From assembly GCA_018389105.1 (NCBI GenBank), contig JACATO010000120.1:186001-250000 (forward strand): 64,000 nt of DNA, given 5' to 3'. Below are positions 27,101 through 36,637 of this stretch, piece by piece. Both the position numbers and the translations under genes were made by a program. The notes beneath the pieces were generated by a model. That model was not told the origin of the DNA. It saw only the letters and a list, made by a program, of their open reading frames with translations, and did no database searches. The stretch comes from Nautilus pompilius (Eukaryota; Mollusca; Cephalopoda; Nautilida; Nautilidae). Every line of letters starts with the position of its first letter. Position 1 is the stretch's first letter.

Positions 27101-30100
27101 GCTTTGGTCTGTATCAACCATTCTGATAATTCTCACCTGCAGCAAACACACACCTAGGGTTAGATGCAGATTGAAAACAACAATTTCATGAACCATATTT
27201 ACCCAATTTCCAAGCCAACAAATTAGGTTCTCTGTCAAAGATGTCAATGAATATGTAATAGTGTGACAATAATGGACAAGCAATCTTGAGCATATAAAAA
27301 AAATTTCACAGATACTAGAAATTTACCCACAAACACACACAATGAATAGCAATGTTTTCTTTCACATGCAAACATTAACATCCTAATTTTATTTATTTTT
27401 TAAGCTATATAAACAGCATAATTTGTGTTTTCCTCTGAAAATTTCAGTCAAACAGGCCAAGACAACTATTACATAGTTACAAAAGTTTTGTCAGTTTTTT
27501 TACTGCAACAATGAGTCATGAGACTTCATATCATTGGTGAACATGGAGTTCATTAATCAAAGTAAGTTCCATTACACTTAATACATTTCTGCCAACAAGT
27601 TACAAGTGCATTTATACCATTTAAAAAAAAATCTGGATTTCTGGAGTCGATAAACTGTAAGAAGGCAGTTTCAATTGCTGCTTGGTTGGAGAAAGATTTC
27701 ATAAGGAAGCTACTGTTGAGGTGTTTGAAAAGGTGGTAGTCTATGGGAGAAAGGTCTGGTGAATAGGCTGAGTGAGGGAGAACTTTGTACCCCAACGTGT
27801 TCAGTTTCTGAAGAGTCACTTTTGCAACATGAGGACGAGCATTATCATGGAGCAGGATTGGGCCTCTTCGATTCACCAATACCAGCTGTCGTTGGAGAGT
27901 TTCTGATGATGACGAATGATTCACGACAGTACCTTTCATATGTGATGATTTTGCCAGGTTTTGTTTCTTATGACAAGCAAAGAGCAGATTTCCAATCGAT
28001 GATTTTGTTGTTGTTCATTCAATTTGTGAGACGCCCACTTGTTCAGGCTTTTCACACCTTGCCAATTGCATCAAGATGCCAGGAAACAGTTGCACTGCTT
28101 ACATCAAGCTCTCCAGCAATTTCTCTCTCAGTTTTTCTTGGATTGGCTTCAACTGAGGCTTTCACTGCTACGTTCCTTATCTTTGAGGCTCACATCTCCT
28201 GATCAAAACTTTGCACTCATTTGCTGTGTCCTCACCCCATGCTTGCTTAATGTTATGAGTTGCCTCACTCGCTTTCTGACCTAGTTTTAACTCATGAAGC
28301 AAAATGGCTCGAAAACTTTTCTATCCATGCTTCACTCAGAACCCTGAAGCAAATATCCATTTTATGATTTTTAAAAAGGTAGGTTAGCATAATGTCTGCC
28401 AAAGCACATGCTACAGAATGATATATATCCTATCTGCACACACATTCACAACCATCCAAAAAGTGAACCCCAAATTAACATAACAAAAACTGACAAAACT
28501 TTTGTAACAACCTGACAATAAGGAAAGCATCAAAAGAAATCTCATTTTCATCATTTACTAGTATGAACAGTCAATCATCATCTATACTATTACCTGTTGT
28601 GTAAAAGAAATGCTGGTGTGTATTCAGCTTGTTCTGGCCGGGAAATTCGATGTGACAATAAGCAGATTTCTATACACTTGCTCCAATCATGTGGATTGGT
28701 CTCCACAAATGACTTAATGTCTTCTGTTAGGGTATTCCATATGTGCACTACAACAAAAACAAAATTAAAGCAGCTTTTTCCTAAGATGAATTGGCAAACA
28801 GGCAGTTCACTTACATTATAGTGGTGCTTGGGGTGCATTCTTAATGTTCCTGTCAATATAAGAAGATTGGCAGTATAAGTAGTGTGATCCATGTACATTG
28901 TTTTAAAATCTGTTTAAAGGCAGCTGAAGATTTGCAAGGTGGACCATACTGCTCATAACCCAAAATAATTCACAAAATAAAAACCTGGAATTCAAACTAT
29001 ACATGTATTATTTTATACAACCCCTGCATTCTTTTTTACTGAACATTTTCTAAACTCCAAAATTAAAAATTAACAAGATGTTTGCAAGCTAAATCTCATT
29101 TGAAATGTCAGTGCATGTCAAGTGCACAGATGTACTTTTAAACACTCTAAGCACTGAATTAATGTACCTGACAACTAGTTCAATACAAAAAGAAATAATA
29201 ATAATAATAATAATGCAAATTAATTGTCATAATCTTAATTTTAGTATCGACAGCACATTTAGATGCAATGAAGTAAATAAAAACAAACAGTAAGAAATAG
29301 TGAGAGGTTTAGATTTAATGATACATTTTTATGATTTTAAGGAAAAAATAAATCAGTAAAAAGTGAAAGTTTTAATTATATGAACTCCAAAGAATTAAAT
29401 TTATTAATTCCATTACTTGGTCAAGAAAACTTTATTATACCTGTCTCTTGAGACAGTCCAAACTCAATGTCCACAGAGTGATCAGCATCTGTGAGCAGAT
29501 CCAATCTTCCATCAATCTCCTTCCTACTAATAAATTCCCTCCGGAAAATCAAAGTTTCCATCACACCAAACCTTAAAATAAAAAGCAAACAAGCAAAATA
29601 CTGTGAAAAGTTACTAAAAATATGAAACAAGAATTTTTAAACATGAAGTAGCTTGACAAAGTCATATCCTTTAGGAATGAAACCAGTGCTCTCCTGACAA
29701 AACAAATTCCTTTAGTACAATCTGACAAATCGCATTTTTACCCCCCAGTTCAAATAAAGATATAATGAAGTTTGTTATTAACAGAAACAGACTTCATTTA
29801 CTCCTAACTAAAAAAATAGAACATATTTTTTTATAATAAATCACTTACATATCATTCATATCAAGGCAATTTAGTCAATCAGCTTATACCTTTAGTTTTT
29901 AAACATCTGAAAGCTACACAGTCACCCTCTTGTCAGAAAAACAAGAAAATTCTCTACTCTTTCTTTAAGAGTATTCAAAATACCAATTTCAAATTAATTA
30001 TGTATTGTATCATTTGTAATCAGTCATTTTAGCATTAAAAAAAGATCATAAATAGTAATGACAACTATTTATGTTCTGTAGATTTTTTCTTACAAATACA

Positions 30101-32483
30101 TTAAACTAAACCAATTTAATGCTTGGAATAGGAGAGATTCCATGTTGCTCAATTTAACAGTGGCATTAATGACACATGCATTATCAAATGAGAGCAGGAT
30201 GATTTCACACCTTGTGACCAGCAATGGCTTTAGCTAACTATTTGTTTATATTCAAACTTTCTTTAAACATGTTCATAAAAAACTAAGTAAACAAAATTTC
30301 AAGCTAACATATATTTCCATTCTGAAATCGATTTTTATGTACTGCTTTTCAAAATCTCTGGCCAACTTACCTACAAACCAGATTCAAAACAAAATGAATG
30401 ATGTTTGCAACAGGACTGACATCTGTCTGAAACTCCATGACTGTTGCTTCTGGCCAAAGTGAGTACATATCCAGGCACACAATTGCATAGAAACCGGACT
30501 GATTGTGGACCTTAAATGGGCCAATCATGTCAATTTCAACCTAAGAACATAAAACTGCAATGAGAAACTATGCCTCACTATAGTGCATGAAGAATGCAGT
30601 CAGTTTGACTAAAGGAAACTAGTTAATTTTAGCACATTAAACAGAAAAAATACATTTCTAATTTACACAGAATTATCATGTAAAAAAAAAAAAATTAAAT
30701 TAAAAATCACTTGTTTTAAATCTGGTCAATTAAGTTGCCAGCAAAGGCTGTTCAACCGTAAGAACAGTAGTCAGTACTAACAGCGGCAGCAATGAAAGCC
30801 CATTTATAATCGCTTTGCTCAGATCATGGCAAACTAATGCCATGTATGGAACAGTTCATATTCTTAAAGTTTACCTAGTTCTCGTTTCTTTAAAAAACAT
30901 TTTTAACTTAGATCTCTATAGATGCACTTGTTGTTTCATGAATAATGGCAAGTAAGTTATCTAGGAGCGTCTTCACGGCAGTTGTTTTACTGGCAGACAT
31001 CAAATACAGTGCAGTTTGCAGATCTAACAGCCCCCCCACTCTTGTATTCATTACATTTATCATTTATTTTCATTGTCTCCCTATAGCAAACCTAAATGTT
31101 TTGTTTTTCACCTTTTGCCAGAAGTGTGTCACCGGTTCAATTAAGAAGTTTGGGAAGGGCAATGCCGCCATCAACTCCGCCACATGCTCCTCCCGCTCAG
31201 AGCTCGTCTTCGGCGTGGAGGAACCACAAGCTGATCCAACTCGGAAAGCCTGGCATACTGGACACTCTCTCATGTAATTGCGTATGGTTTCAATGGTCTT
31301 CGCCAGATAATAACTGTCCGTGAACTCTTTGAGCGTCTTGTCGTAAGTCCGGTGACTGCCTGCAAAACAATAAACCAACAAAAGACGAGAATTCTTCAGG
31401 CAAAGGGATAAGATGGTCGGTCTAATAGCAGTGTATTTCTTCAAAAGTCTGAAGAAAATTATCTAGATGTTTTCAATAAGTAAAACTCCTTTATTTTTTA
31501 AATTGAAAACAAAGGGTCCTCCCCCGGAACAGAAGGGACGCAGCCTCCCTCCCCGGCATCTTTCGCCCTGCAAGAACAGGCAAATATGACCACCAACAGC
31601 CTCCTCCTCCTCCAGGGGAACCCCGTACCGACTTCCAGCTGCTCCTGTGGCCAGACACCCATCCACGTCGTTTGTCGGCCGGGTTCGGTTTCAATTCTCG
31701 CGCCGTTTTATCCGTCCCAGCTGCGCGCACCGAGGTTTCCCCCCGTCCCAGAGCTGTACCGAACCCACCAGCCCCGGGTTACCCGAGGCTTCAGGAGCGC
31801 GGGGCGAACAAAGGGAGGCGTCGCCCTCCCCTCCCACCACCACCACAACCCCTTTTATAATGTTTCTGTTCAGGACAAAAACTGCTGCCTTTCTACGAAT
31901 CCGGTCAGATTCGGTGGCTGCGCCGGTCGGTGTAGGAGGGGGGAGGGGAGCCCGGCGCGGAACGGTGCAGCTGCTGGAATGTCCTGCCCTCCGACAATTC
32001 CCGCCCACCTACCTTCGGCGTCGACATGGCACTCGAGGAAGGCGTTGCGGATGTGGTCGGCCCTGAGCAGGACCCTCCTCCAGGGGGCATCGGGCGGCGG
32101 CGGGGGTCTCTCGGAGTCGCTTTCTCCGCTGGTGTTTGGGTTGTTCTTGGGGTCCCGGACAAAGTAGAGCACACCGTCGTGCAGCCTGAAGTCCTTCGAT
32201 CTCTTCCTCACGCACCGCTTGTCCGAGTCGGAGAGCCCGTCCGGATACTGCCCCCTCTTCAGGTAGTGGCTCACGGCCGACAGGTCGACGTGCTTCTTCC
32301 TTATCTTCATCACTACGGCCGGAAAAAAAAAAAAAAACGAAACAGCACCTGGAGTCGGTCGGTCGGTGGACAGCAACAAAATGGCCGAGCTGAAAAATGT
32401 CCCGGATCTAATATTTCGGCGGAAGCGAGACGACCGAAAACCCGCTCACCTGGAGCGGAACGAAAGGTTTGTTCCTCCCTCAT
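14512..32483 (-). CDS. Integrase-derived H2C2 / C2H2 zinc-finger fusion protein (domesticated transposon integrase)
   Basis: Fourteen exons in order of translation: 32310-32013, 31359-31112, 30540-30371, 29571-29441, 28747-28594, 26479-25882, 23878-23653, 22878-22697, 21963-21699, 20885-20701, 20238-19305, 18115-17995, 15481-15267, 15008-14512. They total 4224 nt, giving 1407 residues plus stop, with every phase matching. Domains from the ATG at 32310: integrase H2C2 module about 10-136 (His95, His102, Cys132, Cys135); integrase core about 183-334; linker to 533; second H2C2 module 534-643 (His604, His611, Cys640, Cys643); third 670-793 (His753, His760, Cys790, second Cys replaced); acidic linker 820-1110; six C2H2 fingers 1116-1280; C-terminal tail. 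The integrase resembles gypsy/Ginger-type enzymes. I infer a nuclear DNA-binding protein, not an active integrase. A spliced upstream exon at 32450-32483 could add 12 residues. No named orthologue is recognised. Confidence 0.85.
15482..15895 (-). other. Intron sequence next to the Tc1
   Basis: AT-rich intron with no feature other than the flank of the Tc1 insertion. A short alternating TA/TG stretch lies directly next to the insertion site. Confidence 0.5.
15896..17444 (-). mobile_element. Tc1-like transposon, near-complete, with TA target duplication
   Basis: A 1549-bp element in the intron between exons 12 and 13 of the integrase-zinc finger gene. Both ends begin CAGGTGCATCTCAAAAAATT, and the first 41 bp of the inverted repeats are identical. 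The repeats remain similar with gaps for more than 100 bp. TA flanks both sides (15894-15895 and 17445-17446). The ends and transposase match a Tc1 group well known from fishes and other aquatic animals. The well-kept ends suggest a younger insertion than the other elements here. Confidence 0.93.
16160..17176 (-). pseudogene. Tc1 transposase, single nonsense mutation
   Basis: The frame runs from the ATG at 17176 for 338 codons to a TGA at 16160-16162, with one internal TAG (16391-16393) as codon 262, where relatives have Trp before PANSHDLNP. An N-terminal helix-turn-helix ([20 protein letters not shown]) is followed by the DDE core. The first catalytic motif reads SNESKF, so the usual Asp is Asn. 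The second is QQDLAPGHS, and the third is [10 protein letters not shown], with Asp where many Tc1 enzymes have Glu. The copy is therefore probably inactive. Confidence 0.9.
18116..19304 (-). other. Intron of the integrase-zinc finger gene
   Basis: A 1.19-kb intron between the acidic exon and the finger 2 exon. The part at about 18870-19090 is more GC-rich and could be an old interspersed repeat, but I cannot classify it. No exon was recognised. Confidence 0.4.
19305..20238 (-). CDS. Acidic linker exon ending in first C2H2 half-finger
   Basis: The largest exon (934 nt, residues about 820-1131). It encodes a long Asp/Glu/Ser/Thr-rich, probably disordered segment, then a basic patch ([12 protein letters not shown]), then the first half of zinc finger 1 ([11 protein letters not shown]). 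The donor GTAGGC at 19304 gives exactly 12 residues between the second Cys and the His in the next exon, which fixes this splice site over the earlier GTCCTG. Confidence 0.82.
20701..21963 (-). CDS. Module C: third H2C2 module, one zinc Cys lost (two exons)
   Basis: Exons 21963-21699 and 20885-20701. Landmarks are [38 protein letters not shown] and then [20 protein letters not shown] and YLDKCCVAR. Both His ligands are kept (753 and 760). The CxxC pair is degenerate: Cys790 aligns with the first Cys, but the position of the second is Ala. The exon pair again has the 0-1-0 phase pattern, with the intron in the Gly758 codon. Confidence 0.82.
22697..23878 (-). CDS. Module B: second H2C2 zinc-binding module (two exons)
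   Basis: Exons 23878-23653 and 22878-22697. Landmarks are [37 protein letters not shown] and then [19 protein letters not shown] and VCPDCDH. All four ligands (His604, His611, Cys640, Cys643) are present. The exon pair starts and ends in phase 0, and the internal intron is phase 1 in the Gly609 codon, the same place as in module A. Confidence 0.85.
23879..25881 (-). other. Intron of the integrase-zinc finger gene
   Basis: A 2.0-kb intron between the linker exon and module B. It is AT-rich, and no coding sequence, repeat with ends or RNA gene was recognised. Confidence 0.5.
25882..26479 (-). CDS. Linker exon with basic C-terminal patch
   Basis: A single 598-nt exon (residues about 334-533) follows the integrase core. 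It has no recognised domain. It is rich in Ser, Thr, Glu and Ala and ends with two basic stretches (RGRKRVYSN and [11 protein letters not shown]), possible nuclear-localisation signals. It ends in phase 0 with donor GTAAGT and joins the second H2C2 module. Confidence 0.8.
27476..28508 (-). mobile_element. mariner transposon, decayed
   Basis: A 1.03-kb element in the intron between the linker exon and the last integrase-core exon. The ends are inverted copies of GTTACAAAAGTTTTGTCAGT. The - strand shows pieces of mariner transposase: [16 protein letters not shown] (N-terminal helix-turn-helix), [12 protein letters not shown] (second Asp motif) and [18 protein letters not shown] (DD34D third Asp motif). 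The longest piece is open at 27553-27939; frameshifts and stops disrupt the rest. Confidence 0.88.
28594..30540 (-). CDS. Decayed integrase catalytic core (three exons)
   Basis: Exons 30540-30371, 29571-29441 and 28747-28594. The first reads [20 protein letters not shown], matching the first beta strand of retroviral/gypsy integrase cores with the first catalytic Asp (Asp186). The next exon reads [13 protein letters not shown], where active enzymes have the second Asp in an SD.G-type motif; here that position looks like Phe or Arg. The third reads [20 protein letters not shown] and TPAFLLHNR, the post-core helix region. The Glu is uncertain (Glu281 is a candidate). Strand-transfer activity is therefore unlikely. 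Confidence 0.78.
31112..32310 (-). CDS. Module A: N-terminal integrase H2C2 zinc-binding module (two exons)
   Basis: Exons 32310-32013 and 31359-31112. The first has the typical pre-zinc sequence [18 protein letters not shown] and DGVLYFV, an inserted Pro-rich stretch, then [12 protein letters not shown]. The second supplies the second His and the paired Cys (YMRECPVCQ). Zinc ligands are His95, His102, Cys132 and Cys135. The intron interrupts the Gly100 codon in phase 1. The first exon is GC- and CpG-rich, because it lies in the promoter-proximal island. Confidence 0.85.
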
Positions 32484-33240
32484 TTGTAGAACCACTAAAC
32501 GCCGCGATAAGCTGTCTCTTTGTACCGTTTTAACTGCGTGTGTGGTTATTTTTTTTTAATTTAAAGAATTACGGACGTAATCTCGCATTTGGCGTCGAAC
32601 TCGGCACTGGGCGGCCAAGGAGTCCGGTTTTTAGCGATACCCCATCACTGTCTGTTACTCCGAGCCCTGCGCTATTATTTGATCTAAAAACACCGACACA
32701 CACACAAACTCGTGTCGAGGAAAACCCTGCGGGGGAAGGTAAACCCCGGAAAACGTCGGTGTGTGTGTGTGTGAGGGGGGTTCTAGAGAGAGAGAATTGG
32801 CGGCAGACTCGAGTAAATTCTCAAAATCGCAGACCTTAGACTTCCAAAAGTCGGTAGATTTTTTGTTGTTTCCCCCCACAGAAGCCTAAGTAAACTGTCT
32901 TTATTGCTTTGGTGTGAACAGGAGGAGGAGAGGTGAGCTGCTGCCGCTGGTTAGTGCTGCTCTGGTGAGAGGAAGAGATCCCCGTCTGAGACCAGGTGCT
33001 GCGGCTTGGCTCGGTACCCGGGTGGGTCTCTGGCCTCTCACACTCGAGAAACACAGCTGGCTGTTACTGACAGTCGTTTGCGCGGACGGCGAACGTTCGA
33101 GAGACAATAGATACAGCCGCGTGCCAGCTCTTCAAGACGGGTCGCAGGTGCCAGAGGCTGGAATATGTCTATTTCGTGATGGACCAACTTCGTTCGCCTC
33201 AGGTCTTCAACCGATTATCTCCCCTAGCTGAACTGTCAGA
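31540..33240. promoter_or_regulatory. CpG-rich promoter-proximal region
   Basis: This stretch is far richer in G, C and CpG than the AT-rich surroundings and spans the 5' end of the integrase-zinc finger gene. At 32377-32388 a YY1-like ACAAAATGGCCG occurs on the + strand within or beside the 5' intron of that gene. Long open frames on both strands here are a by-product of base composition. Confidence 0.6.
32450..32483 (-). CDS. Possible first coding exon (alternative start) of the integrase-zinc finger gene
   Basis: On the - strand an ATG at 32483 opens 11 codons ([11 protein letters not shown]) and ends at a perfect donor CAG|GTGAGC. The acceptor is a long T tract plus CCGGCCGTAG just before 32312. 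Joining them gives a 137-bp intron and keeps frame (split codon G|TG, Val) into MKIRKKH. If the transcript is spliced this way the protein gains 12 residues. The exon could also be part 5' UTR, with translation starting at 32310. Confidence 0.5.
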
Positions 33241-33865
33241 TAGCAGCAGCATGAGCGAAAACTGTGCATGTCTAGGATGTTAATGAGAGACAGCGGCGGT
33301 GCTTCACGGTCTGGACTATTCTATATTCTCCAAACTCCGCTAGTGTAAACAACTGGGAAACCATCTAGCATTGCGTATTTACTTCCACAACAGCATAGAT
33401 GAGTTGTTTTCTTTATTACAACTCTTTCTCTTAAAAAGTGTTTTCAATTAGGTTATTTTCGAATAATATCCTATGCTATTCACCTAAAAATAATTTTATT
33501 TGATTATTTTTTTTTTAAGTATAGTGAAAATATAAAAGCAGCAGGTACTCGGAGCTTTCCTAAAATAATTAACATTTGTTTCTTTCTACATAGGTTTTAC
33601 ACATTTATTTTTCTGTCAAACTGTTTGTTACCCGTTTTCTGTCTTTTCTAGCACAGGGCTATATCTACTATAGCCATCCAGCAAAACCTTTTAATCTTCT
33701 GGTTTTTACTTTAATTTTCCATGCAATTTTTACACAGGTGCATAAACTGAATGAAAAGTTTTCTGTCATTTATTTATCTGTGATTCGATACTAGATTTGA
33801 ATCATGATTTTAGGGAGATTGTTTTCTTATTATTAATCCCAATTCTGTCTGACATGCCTCTAAAA

Positions 33866-33903
<38 letters not shown>

Positions 33904-36629
33904 TATTTATTATTATTATTATATGATTATATTATTATTATTATTATTATTTCGAAGAGTTAACCCCATGTACTGATACTTTTAAAATAGTACTATTTCA
34001 TAGAACATTTATAATCTGCTTTTATAACTATCCAGTTGTTAAAAAATAAAGAATACATTTATTTATGCAAGCTAATCTTTAATTATAATGTTTAAGCTGG
34101 GGTTTTTTTTAATTACAGTTTCTAAGGCTATTAACATTTGAAAACATTTATATTATCCTGGAATTCTTTTACTCATACTCCACGAAAAAAGACAGAGGTT
34201 TCATAATAGTAAACAAATCAGCATTGTAAGGGAAAATTTACAAAAAAACCCCTTTTTTCCTCCTCATTTAGTTTGCACATTGAAAAGGCTGTCGTCGGGG
34301 TCGGGATGCGATAACAAAAAGTGAGAAATAATAAAACAAAATTTTGACCATTCAAAAGCGCAACAATCTAGGATTTCCGTTTATCCAGTTGGTTAAATCT
34401 CGGTGTATCCCCTAATTTACCCCCCGCGCCCCACAATATCGCCTACTATTTAACACTTTGCCGACTACGGGTACATTCGTACTGATGTGCCTTTATTGTG
34501 ACACAAATAAAACCCGTCAGCGTAATGGTATTGGGCTGGGTTTCATTTGAACGTCCATCGTAAATAAACAACAAATAATGGTCAATAAAAGCATAATGAA
34601 ATATTAAGATGTTTTCTTGATGTTTTATTAAAAATCATTTAAAATTTTAAAAAGAAAAAAAAACTTTCTAAGTACATTTGAATTGCGGACTGATAAAACA
34701 TATTTACAAGTGTTACATCAGATGTGTCTTCTAGAAATCGGCTTACTGTCAACTCTCACGATTAAGATCATAATTAATATATACGCGAAACAATGAATTC
34801 CTATTGTTAAACCTGTGTTCAGGTAAGTAGAGGAACATAAACAAGCACAAGGTTTTGACAGCTTCTCCTCAGGTAGCCAAATTACCCAGTGGCTGCCGTT
34901 AGAGAATTCTTTAGTGATTGCCTCGATATCCGTTAGAACAACGGAATTTCTTCCTAAAAAAAAATAAATAAACGGTTCTGGTAGAGTGACTCGGATAATT
35001 AGGCATCACTGGTCTGTGAAGACAGTCGGGGGCTTTAATCAAAGGGAGATTATCTGCCAGCAGTTCATTCTCGGTACTGCAGCGGTTTATGCATACTGTC
35101 GGGCGCGAGTTATCTACTTACGTCTGTTGGCCGACCGTCAGGGATGGAATTTGTCAAAAACCTTGATTTTACACCAAAATACCGACAACGGACTTTTAAA
35201 ACCCCATGTCAGGCCATTTTTCTTCTCTCTTTGAAAAACCGATATTTGAGAGGAGGGATGTGGACAGCTGCAAAGCGCCACCCTGCTGATTACTGGTGCG
35301 GCTGGGGAAGCGGTCGCTCTAACGGGGTTTTTTCCCCATCACCACTGGAGGATCCGACCTCTGCCCCCAGCCCCTTCTCTTCGGAGAACTCTACACTGCA
35401 CAAAAACATAGCATGAACCACACACAGAAACTAAAAGGTTGTCAAGGACAGTCGTTTTAAATGAAATAACTGGTCTATGAATGTCAGCCCCAGTTGTGAG
35501 TTCTTCATCCCTCCAAGTAACAATTTGGAGCAAAGATAAATGACAGTTATTTTCTTGGTTTCCTTCTTTTTTCAAAAATTATTATTATTCCAATTGAGGA
35601 TGTCGGCTGATTAATCCACTTAAGATAAATATATTCGGTTATATATTTCACATCGTATAGACCGACATCAGTGTTCACAGCTGAGAACACCAGCAAGCAG
35701 AGGATTATGGAAGAAATGGGAGGTGAATTTTGGGACCACGATTTATTCTTCTGTTGACGCCATTAAACAGGACGTTGTGTGGTCGCGGGTCTGGGTTGAG
35801 ATCCGGCGACCTCCCCAGGTATGGTTTCCTCTGTCCCAGTCTCGAGAGTCCATCAGCCCTTGGAAAGTTCCTCTTCTGAATCATCTGGTTAAAGGGAAAA
35901 TTACCTCAACTGTAACACCTGCAATTAGTGATGCCTTCTGTCTGTACCCGTCCACAGATTCCTGGGAATGAATATGGGTGATGATGACACAGGGGAACGA
36001 CCGTCGGGGGCCGGCTGGTACGGTTTGGTACTGGTAGTCACAGCACAGGGACCCAACATGGGAATCGTAAAATATCCAGTTTTTAACAGAATATAGAAAA
36101 CCGGAGCATGTCCTCGCTCACAGCAAAATCTCGGGGGGGGGGGAGGAGAATCCTAGTTAAATATACTCAAGGTTATTTATTTATTTTTTTAATTTAGAAG
36201 TAAATAATCACAAACCGGGGTTTGTTAGGTGAAAATAGGAACTCAGTAATTAGGGTAGGCGGTGTCAATTGGCGGGGAGTCTGTGACCAGGCTGACATTA
36301 AGATCAAGTATAAAGTCTCAGATTTTTTAAAAAAACAATCAGATCCTTTGGAGAGGAAACTATGGCTGGGCGCGGCAAATATAGTAATTAGTTTGAGGGG
36401 TAGATGGGTTATTATCGGCCTGGTTAATGAGCGAGAGATAGCATCGTTGACAAGAGGACAGCACCAGCTGCGGAGGTGTGTGTGTGTGTTGGGGGGGGGG
36501 TCACCCGACCGACCGACAGGTAATTATAAGACGGTTTATTTTATTGGCGAACCTTAATCCAGCGCTGGCTATCAACCAATAATCTGCTTCTTAACATTTG
36601 TGCACTTGTTGCTCATATGGTGTGCCAAA
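32484..36629. other. Intergenic region between divergent genes
   Basis: It separates the 5' ends of the integrase-zinc finger gene (-) and PRKAR1A (+). It starts CpG-rich, becomes AT-rich from about 33.3 to 34.9 kb with an ATT microsatellite, and is again GC-richer from about 35.2 kb. No exon was recognised, though non-coding first exons of PRKAR1A could lie here. Confidence 0.5.
33867..33952. repeat. (ATT)n microsatellite
   Basis: About 86 bp of ATT/TTA units with a few interruptions. Confidence 0.95.
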
Positions 36630-36637
36630 ATGGCGGC
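36543..36637 (+). promoter_or_regulatory. PRKAR1A: Probable PRKAR1A core promoter
   Basis: An inverted CCAAT box (ATTGG at 36543-36547) and a direct CCAAT box (36576-36580) lie 50-90 bp upstream of the start codon. The start codon itself sits in CCAAAATGGCGGC, close to the YY1 consensus that often marks transcription and translation starts of housekeeping genes. The inferred 5' UTR is short. An alternative is a spliced 5' UTR, but no acceptor is evident just before the ATG. Confidence 0.5.

Noticed and set aside
27759-28284. Open frames of up to 147 codons on the + strand
   Set aside because: They are antisense to the mariner transposase pieces in the element at 27476-28508.
31586-33231. Several open frames of 60-190 codons on both strands in the CpG-rich stretch
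   Set aside because: They overlap the true first exon on the - strand or consist of Pro/Arg/Gly-rich low-complexity sequence expected from high GC. None shows a domain, and the real exon has splice sites and integrase motifs.
35780-35830. tRNA-like B-box sequence near GGTTGAGATCC, possible SINE head
   Set aside because: No matching A box at the right distance and no foldable cloverleaf was found, and the key C of the B box is missing.
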